64,000 nucleotides of DNA from Panacibacter microcysteis. GTDB taxonomy: Bacteria; Bacteroidota; Bacteroidia; Chitinophagales; Chitinophagaceae. The position numbers were made by a program, and so were the translations under genes. The stretch lies in contig NZ_JADWYR010000001.1 in NCBI RefSeq assembly GCF_015831355.1, forward strand, positions 682,001 to 746,000. The letters are read 5' to 3'. The notes below the pieces were generated by a model. The model saw only the letters and a program-made list of their open reading frames with translations, searched no databases and had not been told where the DNA came from. Positions 34,240 through 43,230 of this stretch are shown here, piece after piece. How positions within the stretch are numbered: position 1 is the first letter of the stretch; each line of letters opens with the position of its first letter.

Positions 34240-35271
34240 TTAAAATGACACGGTAGGACACTTGATATTTTTACCCCCCGGACTGAAAAAACCACTCTTT
34301 ACAATTGAAAGTTCATAGGCCCCTCTTGTTTGATTGTAGGTGCCAAGCGAGGAGCTGGTAGCATCATAACTTACAGTGGCTGCGATATTATTCCATTGGT
34401 ATCCAAACATGGGTATGAATGAATCCTTAAGCCTTACATAAATGCCGCCGATAAGCCTGGAGCTGCCATCTCCACTGAGGTTGTAGTGTGCATTTAAACC
34501 GGCAACCGTTTCCCATGCATTCGCCATCTTACTAACATATACATTTGGGTTTACGATCCATTGTTCATTAACGCGGAAACTGCCATTTAAAAACAGGGTG
34601 TAACGCGGATCGATTCTCACATCTGTAATATTGTTGGCAAAAAAAGATTCTCGTGGCCTGTTGATATGCATTGCGCTAAACCCGGCGTTGAAATACGCGT
34701 AATCACCCGCGAAATAAGCGTAATTAAGCCCGAGCTGAAGATCGAGATAGGTGACTGAATTGTAAGCAAAAGCTTCGCCGCTTGGAATGTTGGAATCGAA
34801 GAATTTGTTATTCCATTGGTTATCGAAGGTGAGCTTACCAATATCTATTCGTTTATTGGCAAAGCCGACATTAAAGCCACCACTCAGCAGACTGTTCATA
34901 CCCAGTAACTGGTGGTATGCGATTGATGCAAAACCTTTGGTAGAAACGAGCCCGCCACTGCCAGCCTGGTCTCTCAACAACGAACCGCCGAGACCCACCC
35001 AGCCATTATCAAAACGATTGTTGAAGAGCTGCACATCGCCCCATGCACTCATCGTTTTGTATGGGTTGGGCGTAACGCTGGCCCACTGGTTTCTGTAATT
35101 TATACCCACGCGGTAATCTACATCCGGCGCGAAGCCGGTATTGGCAGGGTTTATAAGCAGCGGCGAATTGTAATACTGCGAAAAATGCAAATCCTGCGCA
35201 CGAAGTGATTGTATGCCCGCTAACAAGCAGGTTATGGCAACATAGATATATTTTTTCTTCATCCTCATCAT
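34240..35271 (-). CDS. PorP/SprF family type IX secretion membrane protein
   Basis: 343-residue outer-membrane beta-barrel of the PorP/SprF family, partners of T9SS-exported surface proteins. Signal peptide ends near SLRAQD; the family opening HFSQYYNSPLLINPANTGF is clear, and the C-terminus follows the usual GAYELSIVKSGFF-like pattern ending ...CPTVSF. The gene lies 8 bp downstream of the giant PKD protein gene, so the two are surely cotranscribed; SprF-type proteins are known to be needed for export of such neighbours. Confidence 0.92.
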   Translation of the reverse strand: MMRMKKKYIYVAITCLLAGIQSLRAQDLHFSQYYNSPLLINPANTGFAPDVDYRVGINYRNQWASVTPNPYKTMSAWGDVQLFNNRFDNGWVGLGGSLLRDQAGSGGLVSTKGFASIAYHQLLGMNSLLSGGFNVGFANKRIDIGKLTFDNQWNNKFFDSNIPSGEAFAYNSVTYLDLQLGLNYAYFAGDYAYFNAGFSAMHINRPRESFFANNITDVRIDPRYTLFLNGSFRVNEQWIVNPNVYVSKMANAWETVAGLNAHYNLSGDGSSRLIGGIYVRLKDSFIPMFGYQWNNIAATVSYDATSSSLGTYNQTRGAYELSIVKSGFFSPGGKNIKCPTVSF

Positions 35272-35278
35272 TCTTTAG

Positions 35279-38200
35279 CTATCTCAATAGGGTAATATCA
35301 CCCGATTTTCTGTATTTGGTACCGTCTGAATATGTTATATCAAGCACATACACGTAGACTTCCTGTGGTTGTAAAACGCCGTTATATTTGCCATCCCACG
35401 CTTGTTTTACAGTGGTACCCCTGAATACCATTGTACCCCAACGGTTGTAAATGCGCCAATCCATTTTAGCTATACCAAAACCACGCACCCTTACAATATC
35501 ATTAGTTCCGTCGCCATTAGGTGTAAAGGCATTTGGCACATCAACAAGTGGAACAATGATTGCGCTGATGGGGGCACAAACTGTGCTATCGCACCCGTAC
35601 TGGTTGGTTGCCGTAAGGCAAACGTTGAATGTGCCAGTTGCACTGTATGTGTGTTTGATGGTAGTATCAATCCTTGTGGTGACAATTGTGTCGCCATCTC
35701 CAAAATCCCATTTATATTTTACTGCACCAAGAGAAGAATTGGTAAATGTATATTCCTGGTTTTCTTTGGGTACCTGTGGTGAAAATGTAAATGCAGCAGC
35801 AGGAGAAGCACTGACGATGATCGTCTGTAGTGTACTATCAATTTTGTTACAGGTATTAGGGTCACTGGCAATCATACGCACTGTATACGTTCCGGGTGTG
35901 GTAAATACATGTACCGGGTTCTCTTCTGTTGAAGTTGTACCGTCACCAAAATCCCAGGTAAACTGGGCCCCGCCGATTGATGTATTGGTAAATACGGCCG
36001 TATACGGAGCACAGCCCGATGCCGGTGTTTCAAAAAGTGCATCTACGTTTACGGCAACCCTTAGAGTAATAGCGATAGAATCCGGGTAATTGCAATACGA
36101 TGTATCAATAAGTCTTAATACAACTTTATAGGTCCCCGGAGCGGCATAACTGTGGGTCAGTGATGTTTGATCGCTGATCAGCGTTATGCCATCGCCAAAA
36201 CTCCATTCAAAACTTTGTGCCCCAAAAGGAAATGATGGTGGTGCAACGGAGTTGTTGTTAAACTGGTAAAGTAATGCTTCGCAAGGATCGAGCTTTTGTA
36301 CATTAATAGCAAGATCTGCTTTATTAGCGCCAACCTTAATGGTCAGGTAAGAAGTATCTGCAATGTTACAGGTGTTCGAATCTATTGATATTAACCTTAC
36401 CCTGAATTTACCGATGGAATTGAATGTGTGACTTACATTGGCCGTAGGTGTGGTGGTATCAGCAGAGCCATCTCCAAAATTCCAGATATACTTCTGTGCA
36501 TTACCAATGGTGTCTGTAAAGTCTACAGTTAAGGGAACGCATCCGGCAGTATCTCTTGGCACGCCAGCAATAGAGGAACGGATGGCTGAGCCAACACCGG
36601 CAAATTCGAAAGCTATTTTTACCATGGCCAGGTTACACTCTGCGCCACCCTGAGCAGGATTTACGCGCCCCCACACACTTGCCGGCGCTGTGGGGAACGT
36701 TCCTTCTTTTCGACAGTTGGCACAAAGCGCTTCGTATATGATACCTTCACTATCAAACCGGCTGGTGCCACCATCTACATGGTCTCCTACATCGGCTATC
36801 GGGTCAATATTTCCAAAGAATGTTCCGTACAACTGGCTTAAAGCATTTTTTTCGAGGATAAAAAAGTAGAAATCACTGCCATCTGACGTAGGCCTGATGG
36901 CATCGGGTGTTGTTATCAATCCCTGTGTACCGGCATTAGCAAAGCGAAGGTTTAAACCTCCACCCCAACCCGCCACATACACATTTTCACACCGGTCTAC
37001 CAGGAATGCTGTGGGCGAAATATCCGGCACACTGCTACCTGCTTTACCAAAATTTGTAGAGTATACCACACCGTTGAGTGTTGGCTGCATTTTGGTTATA
37101 AACTGTTTTCCTGACGATTGCGAATTAAACGCCGGGTTACCTGCTAAAGGAAAAGCAACAGTGGTTGTACCTGTTATGTACGGAAAACCTTTCCTGTCAA
37201 ACTGAATTCCGTACACTACATCATCGCTGCCTGCATTGGCTGACGCTACATATACCGTCTTTATCAGAGAACTTCCGGCATTGTTTAAAATAGAAACAAA
37301 ACCATCACAGGCGCCGCCGCTGAATGCGCTAAACAATACAGGCCCGTTTACTCCGCCCGTGCCCCTTAAGTTATTACTGGTTGTGCCACCTGCCACGTAA
37401 ATATTATTATTGGTAGGGTTAATGGATAGTACAAAGGCTGCATCATCACCACTGCCGCCGAGATAAGTACTAAAAAGTATATTGGATAGATTGGGTGAAG
37501 CTTTTATAACCACTCCATCCTGGCCACCGCCGCTGCTGCCCTGTGCGGCACCAGCCGTAACAGGAAAATTGGTGGATTGTGTACACGATGCAAGGTATAT
37601 ATTGTTGTTTCTGTCTACAATAACCTCACTTCGTGCATCATCTCCATAGTTGCGAAAAAGACTCTTGATTGAACCAGAGCTATTCTGCTGGATATTTAAA
37701 CCATCTGAACCAGAGCCACCAATTTTTCTTGAACCTACCAATGCTGTACCTGTGGGGTTTAGAATAGTAAGAATAATGTCAAAACCGCCACCTGGCCCAA
37801 AGGTGGAGGCTGTTGTGGGGTAATTGGGAGAGCTTGTTCTTCCTGCGATTACCAAGTCTCCTGCATTGTCTACTATAAGGCTATGTGGCTGCTCATTGCC
37901 AGAGCCGCCAATATAGGTAGCATAAATGCGGTTAAAACCGTTAGGCGTGAGTTTAATAAGCGCAATATCGTAACCGCTTGTATTTTCAAATTCCTGACCA
38001 CCCCCAAATGTTTCCTGGAAAGCACCGGGTGATACAGGAAATCCTGTGGCAAATGAAATACCACCACCATAAAAATTACCTGCACCATCGTACGTAGCCG
38101 TAAAACCCCAGTTATCGCTGATACTTGCCGAAAAACTGGAAAAGATAAGTGTAGGGTCTATAACCAACGTAGCATTTTTCGAATAATTACCAAGCTTGAA

Positions 38201-38971
38201 ACGTACGATATTTCCATCCACCACATATTTTGCATCTACTTCTGTTTTTCCTTTTGCGTCAAACTGGTAAGAGTAAGGGCTTAGTTCCGAAACATCACCC
38301 AACGATGTTTTGATAACCAGGTTACCATTTTTTACAGCCAACCCATTTACACCATCAAATTTCAGGGCCAGTTTGCTGATATCTGCGTTTGGATTTACAA
38401 TGATGTCGTATTTAAGATTACCTCTGTCTGAGTAATACCGCACATCTATACCAGGATACATGTTTTTGTATGTAATGCCATAATAAATGCTGCAACCCGA
38501 CGCCCATTTCGAAGGATCATTGCCTATAAAATAATTGTTGTACGTATCTAGCGGTTTATCTGGAATGGCGACAGCATTGGCTGATGCATTGAGAAAATTT
38601 ACTTCGTAAGCATGTGAATGTAAAACAACAGGGCTTTGTGTGCCGCCATTATTCTCATGATTGGTTTTATTGTCTGGCGCCCCGGCAGTGGTGAGCGACA
38701 GGGCAGCACTGCTAACCATCTTATCATTTTTACCGTGCACATGGCCGGAATAACTTGCAGCTATTTTCTCCAGATCTTCTTTTTTGTTTAGCCTTACACG
38801 ATAACCCGTTTGTTGTAAAAAGAATACACTGCCGCCCATATCACTTTTAAATTTCACTTTCTCATCCCACTGACCCTTGTTCTGTATAAACTCAAGGGCC
38901 TGCGAATATGATGGCGAAGCAAAAGCAAGCAACACAATAAATACGAAGCAAAATCTGGTCATCAGGTTCAA
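35279..38971 (-). CDS. giant T9SS type B (gliding-motility-type) secreted PKD/beta-propeller protein
   Basis: 1230 residues. Signal peptide (to about residue 24); DUF7948-like N-terminal domain (LEFIQNKGQWDEKVKFKSDM); an SBBP-type repeat region in which STYLGGSGDD / YIGGSGNEQPHS-like units with NNIYVAGGT recur (about 270-760); then at least four PKD domains (WNFGDGSADTTTPT, WSFGDGITLISDQ, WDFGDGTTSTEENP, WDFGDGDTIVTT) between about 820 and 1140; and a C-terminal CHU_C/T9SS type B sorting domain (VPNAFTPNGDGTNDIVRVRG ... YNRWGTMVF ... AWDGKYNG). Exposed on the cell surface, probably adhesive. First gene of the operon with the SprF-like protein. Confidence 0.92.
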   Translation of the reverse strand: MNLMTRFCFVFIVLLAFASPSYSQALEFIQNKGQWDEKVKFKSDMGGSVFFLQQTGYRVRLNKKEDLEKIAASYSGHVHGKNDKMVSSAALSLTTAGAPDNKTNHENNGGTQSPVVLHSHAYEVNFLNASANAVAIPDKPLDTYNNYFIGNDPSKWASGCSIYYGITYKNMYPGIDVRYYSDRGNLKYDIIVNPNADISKLALKFDGVNGLAVKNGNLVIKTSLGDVSELSPYSYQFDAKGKTEVDAKYVVDGNIVRFKLGNYSKNATLVIDPTLIFSSFSASISDNWGFTATYDGAGNFYGGGISFATGFPVSPGAFQETFGGGQEFENTSGYDIALIKLTPNGFNRIYATYIGGSGNEQPHSLIVDNAGDLVIAGRTSSPNYPTTASTFGPGGGFDIILTILNPTGTALVGSRKIGGSGSDGLNIQQNSSGSIKSLFRNYGDDARSEVIVDRNNNIYLASCTQSTNFPVTAGAAQGSSGGGQDGVVIKASPNLSNILFSTYLGGSGDDAAFVLSINPTNNNIYVAGGTTSNNLRGTGGVNGPVLFSAFSGGACDGFVSILNNAGSSLIKTVYVASANAGSDDVVYGIQFDRKGFPYITGTTTVAFPLAGNPAFNSQSSGKQFITKMQPTLNGVVYSTNFGKAGSSVPDISPTAFLVDRCENVYVAGWGGGLNLRFANAGTQGLITTPDAIRPTSDGSDFYFFILEKNALSQLYGTFFGNIDPIADVGDHVDGGTSRFDSEGIIYEALCANCRKEGTFPTAPASVWGRVNPAQGGAECNLAMVKIAFEFAGVGSAIRSSIAGVPRDTAGCVPLTVDFTDTIGNAQKYIWNFGDGSADTTTPTANVSHTFNSIGKFRVRLISIDSNTCNIADTSYLTIKVGANKADLAINVQKLDPCEALLYQFNNNSVAPPSFPFGAQSFEWSFGDGITLISDQTSLTHSYAAPGTYKVVLRLIDTSYCNYPDSIAITLRVAVNVDALFETPASGCAPYTAVFTNTSIGGAQFTWDFGDGTTSTEENPVHVFTTPGTYTVRMIASDPNTCNKIDSTLQTIIVSASPAAAFTFSPQVPKENQEYTFTNSSLGAVKYKWDFGDGDTIVTTRIDTTIKHTYSATGTFNVCLTATNQYGCDSTVCAPISAIIVPLVDVPNAFTPNGDGTNDIVRVRGFGIAKMDWRIYNRWGTMVFRGTTVKQAWDGKYNGVLQPQEVYVYVLDITYSDGTKYRKSGDITLLR

Positions 38972-39049
38972 TTGAATTTATTTAAAAGTTACGAATATTC
39001 TAACAGTTACGATTCATATTGCCGGCGGAAACGTATTAATTTATTTATG

Positions 39050-39150
39050 AGCCAGGCTGTATTACTGCTTTCATCGCCTGTTGCGTCGCACTCTTGTACG
39101 TTCAGATCATTCCGGGGCATTTGGTACGTACACGAAAAACGGCGCTACAG
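39050..39150 (+). repeat. dispersed intergenic repeat, hybrid B-flank / A-core copy
   Basis: Type B left flank (TTTCATCGCCT) joined to the type A core GTTGCGTCGCACTC at 39080-39093 and TTGTACGTTC. Faces the copy at 39190-39245. Together they account for most of the 337-bp gap 38972-39308. Confidence 0.82.
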
Positions 39151-39189
39151 GCTACTATTGTTTGTGTAACGGCGCTGCACATGCTGAGT

Positions 39190-39245
39190 TATTTGTTGCA
39201 GTACAAGTGAGTGACACAACCAAAGCTTAATAGTAAAGAAAAGCT
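39190..39245 (-). repeat. dispersed intergenic repeat, hybrid B-core copy
   Basis: Type B core AAGTGAGTGACACAAC at 39205-39220, followed by CAAAGCTTAATAG, which is the type A flank. Inverted relative to the copy at 39080. Confidence 0.8.
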
Positions 39246-39308
39246 GATCTAAAAAAAGATATTGGAGGGAATGTTTTGAATAACGCCTTAGCTATTTCAT
39301 TTGTTGCC

Positions 39309-41369
39309 TCATGAAATAAGGCTCCATGCAGTTTTTCCCTTCTGCGATACCAGGAAATGCCTTAGCGGTGCATTGGTCTCATGAACCAGTTCCTCATCTG
39401 CCTGTAATACTGCTGCTGCATAATGTTTTGCCAAATCTAACAAGCCTTTGTCATTGACTAAACTTGCCAGCTTAAAGTTTAACACTCCACTTTGTTTTGT
39501 ACCCTCAATATCGCCGGGACCACGCAATTCGAGATCTTTTTCGGCAATGGCAAAACCATCGTTGGTAGCGCACATGATCTTTATACGTTCCCGGGCATCG
39601 TTGCTTACTTTGCTGCCTGTTAAAAGAATGCAATAGCTTTTTTCGCTGCCACGCCCCACACGGCCACGCAACTGGTGTAATTGCGAAAGACCAAATTTTT
39701 CGGCACTTTCTATTACCATTACGCTTGCATTGGGCACATTTACGCCAACTTCAATTACGGTTGTACTAACCATAATGTTTGTATCATGGTTTATGAACCG
39801 TTGCATATTAACATCTTTTTGCCCGGCGGGCATACGGCCATGCACCATGCTGATGCTGTAACGGGGTTCGGGAAAATAGCTCTTCACCTGGTCATACCCC
39901 TGCATAAGATCTTCGTAGCTTAATTTTTCGCTCTCCTCTATCAACGGGTAAATAATGTAAGCCTGTCTTCCTTTTTCTAATTCTGTTTTAACAAAATCCA
40001 TTACGGACGCCCGTTGCATTTCGTTTCGCTGTACGGTAAGAATGGGTTTTCTGCCGGGCGGCAATTCATCCATTACACTGTAATCAAGGTCTCCATAGGC
40101 CGTCATGGCAAGTGTGCGTGGTATGGGTGTTGCGGTCATGACCAATATATGTGGTGGTATTACGGCTTTTTTCCAAAGCTGCGCCCGTTGCGCCACACCA
40201 AAGCGATGTTGTTCATCAACAATAGCAAAACCAAGGTTTTTAAACTGCACCGCATCTTCAATAACGGCATGTGTACCTACCAGCATGTGGATACTGCCAT
40301 CGGCAAGGCCTGCGTGCATCTTTCTGCGCTCTGCTATTTTTGTGCTGCCTGTCAGCAGCCTTACCTGCACCGGCATATCTTTCAGCAGCTCCTGCAGGCC
40401 GTTGTAATGCTGCTGGGCAAGAATTTCTGTTGGCGCCATCATGCAGCTTTGATAGCCGTTGTCTGCAGCAAGCAGCATACACAATAACGCCACAATGGTT
40501 TTACCGCTGCCTACGTCGCCCTGCAAAAGACGGTTCATCTGGTGGCCCTGCGCAGTATCTGCCCTTATTTCTTTTATGACTCTTTTTTGAGCACCGGTTA
40601 GTTCAAAAGGCAGGTAATGATTATAAAAAGCGTTGAAGAGGTTGCCCACTTTTTCAAATACAACGCCTTTGCTGCTTTTATGCCGCCGGAGCTTAGTAAG
40701 TTCCAGCCTTACCTGGGCTATAAAAAACTCTTCAAACTTTAACCGGTTTACTGCGGCTTCGTAATCGAGCAATGTGCGGGGTATGTGTATGTCACAAAAA
40801 GCTTTATAGCGGCTTACCAGCTTTAATTTATCCAGTATGTGAAATGGAATGTTTTCCGGTATGTCTCTCTCTGCAACCTGTGCAAGCATTGCAGACGTAA
40901 GCTTACCAATCTGCCTGCCATTTAAGGCTCTTGCCTTTAATTTTTCGGTGCTGGGATAGATGGGTTCCAGGAAATTTTTGCCTTCCAGTATTGCCGTTGT
41001 TTTTGGCTCAATCTCGGGGTGACTTATCTGCGGTTTACCATTAAAAAAACTCACTTTCCCATACACGAGGTACTCACCGCCGACATGCAATATTTTTTGC
41101 ACCCAGTTTATACCCTGGAACCATACCAACTCAAGATATCCTGTACTGTCTCTGATTTCTGCAACAAGACGTTTTGCCCTTTTTTCCCCGATCATTTCTA
41201 CACTGGTTGCTGTGCCTGCCACCTGTATGAAGTCTGTCTGTAAAGAGATGGATGAAATGGTATTTACAGCAGTTTTATCAATATGCCTTAACGGGAAATG
41301 TTCGAGCAAATCCCGGTAGGTAAAAATGCCTAGTTCTTTCTTCAACATATCTCCGCGTAATGGCCCCAC
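39309..41369 (-). CDS. recG: ATP-dependent DNA helicase RecG
   Basis: Branch-migration helicase for stalled forks and recombination. OB wedge domain (about 40-140), then helicase motifs: LLQGDVGSGKTIVALLCM (Walker A), VDEQHRFGVAQRA (DEQH box), MTATPIPRTLAMTAYGDLD, VSTTVIEVGVNVPNA and the QLRGRVGRG motif VI. 686 residues from GTG 41369, but the conserved RecG N-terminus (ILDSPIEYLKGVGPLRG) continues in frame upstream to about 41423 with no ATG/GTG/TTG before a stop; the true start may be a rare ATA/ATT codon near 41418-41423. Downstream gap holds two repeat copies. Confidence 0.95.
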   Translation of the reverse strand: MGPLRGDMLKKELGIFTYRDLLEHFPLRHIDKTAVNTISSISLQTDFIQVAGTATSVEMIGEKRAKRLVAEIRDSTGYLELVWFQGINWVQKILHVGGEYLVYGKVSFFNGKPQISHPEIEPKTTAILEGKNFLEPIYPSTEKLKARALNGRQIGKLTSAMLAQVAERDIPENIPFHILDKLKLVSRYKAFCDIHIPRTLLDYEAAVNRLKFEEFFIAQVRLELTKLRRHKSSKGVVFEKVGNLFNAFYNHYLPFELTGAQKRVIKEIRADTAQGHQMNRLLQGDVGSGKTIVALLCMLLAADNGYQSCMMAPTEILAQQHYNGLQELLKDMPVQVRLLTGSTKIAERRKMHAGLADGSIHMLVGTHAVIEDAVQFKNLGFAIVDEQHRFGVAQRAQLWKKAVIPPHILVMTATPIPRTLAMTAYGDLDYSVMDELPPGRKPILTVQRNEMQRASVMDFVKTELEKGRQAYIIYPLIEESEKLSYEDLMQGYDQVKSYFPEPRYSISMVHGRMPAGQKDVNMQRFINHDTNIMVSTTVIEVGVNVPNASVMVIESAEKFGLSQLHQLRGRVGRGSEKSYCILLTGSKVSNDARERIKIMCATNDGFAIAEKDLELRGPGDIEGTKQSGVLNFKLASLVNDKGLLDLAKHYAAAVLQADEELVHETNAPLRHFLVSQKGKTAWSLIS

Positions 41370-41514
41370 ACCTTTAAGATATTCTATCGGAGAATCAAGT
41401 ATGGAATGTCTTATTTCTATTATACCTGTTTTGCGGTAAAAATAATGAATGCAAACAAGTAACAGTTAACGCATATAAATTGTAAACATTGATTTACCAA
41501 AATGATCGCCAGAC

Positions 41515-41522
41515 TATCTTTG
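41515..41522 (+). promoter_or_regulatory. -7 promoter box TATCTTTG for pdeM
   Basis: Perfect TANNTTTG match lying downstream of ATG 41502, so the transcript should begin near 41527 and cannot include that ATG. Confidence 0.5.
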
Positions 41523-41540
41523 TGCGAAAACTATACTTTT

Positions 41541-42197
41541 TTGACGCCGGTAAAATTTGAGATTAGAAAAGAGGAGTTCTGGCTTTCACCTGGCAGAATG
41601 ATCTGGTATCCGAAAGAACGGGCCCTCATTATTGCTGACCTGCATTTGGGCAAAACCGGGCATTTCCGGAAATCCGGTATTCCGGTGCCGCAAAATGTAT
41701 ATAAACAGGACCTGCACACTTTGTTTACAGGTATTCAACATTACAAGCCTGAAAAATTATTGATCGTGGGTGATATGTTCCACAGCAAGGCCAATAAAGA
41801 ACTGGATCTTTTTTTTAAGTGGCGCAACGATGTTTCCCAACTTCACATCAGGCTGGTCAAGGGCAATCACGATATACTCCATCAACAGTATTATACCGAT
41901 GCTGCAATAGAAACGGTAAACCATTTTACAACGGGCTCGTTTTGTTTTATTCATGATATTTCAGATGCCGCGATAGATGATGCCGCGGAGCAATTTTATT
42001 TCAGCGGACACATGCACCCCGGCATAAGCCTGTATGGAGGAAGCAGGCAATCTCTGCGATTTCCCTGTTTTTACTTTACGAAGCAATACGCGGTACTACC
42101 GGCCTTTAGCGCTTTCAGCGGGCATTACATGATCAAACCCAAAAAAGGCGAGCACGTTTTCGCTATCGTAAACCAGTCAATCATACAGGTACATTGA
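41541..42197 (+). CDS. pdeM: ligase-associated DNA damage response endonuclease PdeM (metallophosphoesterase)
   Basis: Calcineurin-like phosphoesterase of about 218 residues. Metal ligands visible: LIIADLHLGKTGHFRKSG (DxH), IVGDMFHS (GD), VKGNHDI (GNHD), FIHD and FSGHMHP (GHxH). This family usually sits with a DNA ligase and a Lhr-type helicase; neither is here. The frame is open to ATG 41502, but a perfect promoter box lies between, so TTG 41541 (reading TPVKFEIRKEEFWLS) is favoured. Its stop overlaps the next start by 4 bp. Confidence 0.87.
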   Translation: MTPVKFEIRKEEFWLSPGRMIWYPKERALIIADLHLGKTGHFRKSGIPVPQNVYKQDLHTLFTGIQHYKPEKLLIVGDMFHSKANKELDLFFKWRNDVSQLHIRLVKGNHDILHQQYYTDAAIETVNHFTTGSFCFIHDISDAAIDDAAEQFYFSGHMHPGISLYGGSRQSLRFPCFYFTKQYAVLPAFSAFSGHYMIKPKKGEHVFAIVNQSIIQVH

Positions 42198-43096
42198 TAA
42201 AAATAGCCTACGACAAAATATTTGCGCATACATTACCCGAAGGCCACCGCTTTCCAATGCTAAAGTATGAACTGATCCCTGAGCAACTGATGCACGAAGG
42301 AACTATTACCACAGCAAATATTTTTACACCCGCAGCATGTAGTGAAGATGTAGTACTGCTTACACATGATAAAGCTTACCTGGATAAACTGCTAAACCAA
42401 ACACTTTCTGCCGGTGAACAAAGACGAATCGGATTTCCCCAAACCCCGGAGTTGACACAGCGTGAATTAATGATAACACAGGGCACGATTGATTGCTGCT
42501 TTTATGCAATGGAAAACGGGGCCGCTATGAATGTGGCAGGTGGCACGCATCATGCTTTTGCAGACAGGGGCGAGGGCTTTTGTTTATTGAATGATATGGC
42601 CATTGCTTCAAACTACCTGCTGCGGCAAAATCTTGCAGGGCAAATATTAATTATTGATCTAGATGTGCACCAGGGCAATGGCACAGCAAAGTTATTTGAA
42701 CACAACCCCCGTGTTTTTACTTTTAGCATGCACGGTGCACATAATTACCCGTTTCATAAAGAGCACAGTGATCTTGATGTGCCATTGGCTGATAATACTG
42801 ATGATGAAACTTACCTGGCATTATTGCAAACGCATTTACCAAAACTGCTTACCGACCTAAAACCTGACTTTGCATTTTTCCTTTCCGGCGTAGATATATT
42901 GAATACAGATAAATACGGTAAGCTGAAGGTGAGTATGGAAGGCTGTAAACAGCGCGATGCAATAGTGTTTTCCCTGTTAAAACAACACGGAATACCCGTA
43001 ACTGTTGCTATGGGGGGTGGTTACTCGCCTCATATAAGAACTATTGTAGAAGCTCACTGCAATACTTTCAGGATGGCGGTAAACATCTACGGATAG
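42194..43096 (+). CDS. histone deacetylase family protein
   Basis: 300-residue class of bacterial HDAC/acetylpolyamine-amidohydrolase fold enzymes, zinc-dependent, removing acetyl groups from lysine or polyamines (substrate unknown). Opening IKIAYDKIFAHTLPEGHRFP is family-typical and demands the TTG start at 42194, whose TG overlaps the pdeM stop TGA. Active-site stretches: GGTHHAFADRGEGFCLLND, IIDLDVHQGNGTA (zinc D-x-H), FLSGVDIL (third zinc Asp), MGGGYSPH. Translationally coupled to pdeM. Confidence 0.9.
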   Translation: MIKIAYDKIFAHTLPEGHRFPMLKYELIPEQLMHEGTITTANIFTPAACSEDVVLLTHDKAYLDKLLNQTLSAGEQRRIGFPQTPELTQRELMITQGTIDCCFYAMENGAAMNVAGGTHHAFADRGEGFCLLNDMAIASNYLLRQNLAGQILIIDLDVHQGNGTAKLFEHNPRVFTFSMHGAHNYPFHKEHSDLDVPLADNTDDETYLALLQTHLPKLLTDLKPDFAFFLSGVDILNTDKYGKLKVSMEGCKQRDAIVFSLLKQHGIPVTVAMGGGYSPHIRTIVEAHCNTFRMAVNIYG

Positions 43097-43108
43097 CCAA
43101 CAATGACT

Positions 43109-43194
43109 AATCTTCGCGTTTGCTGCATATTGGTACAGCGGTACAAGAGTGCGACGCAACGATGCTTAATTGAAATACAAAAGCCGGGTTCATA
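43109..43194 (-). repeat. dispersed intergenic repeat, type A copy
   Basis: Core GAGTGCGACGCAAC at 43147-43160. Its CAAAAGCCGGGTTCATAA end supplies one arm of the terminator at 43179-43210. Confidence 0.85.
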
Positions 43195-43210
43195 AAAAAC
43201 CCCGGCTTTT
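43179..43210. terminator. bidirectional terminator between HDAC-family gene and fabF
   Basis: Perfect stem AAAAGCCGGG / CCCGGCTTTT between convergent genes, with A/T runs on both sides. The left arm is the end of a repeat copy. Confidence 0.85.
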
Positions 43211-43230
43211 ATGATAACGTGCTATAAAGC

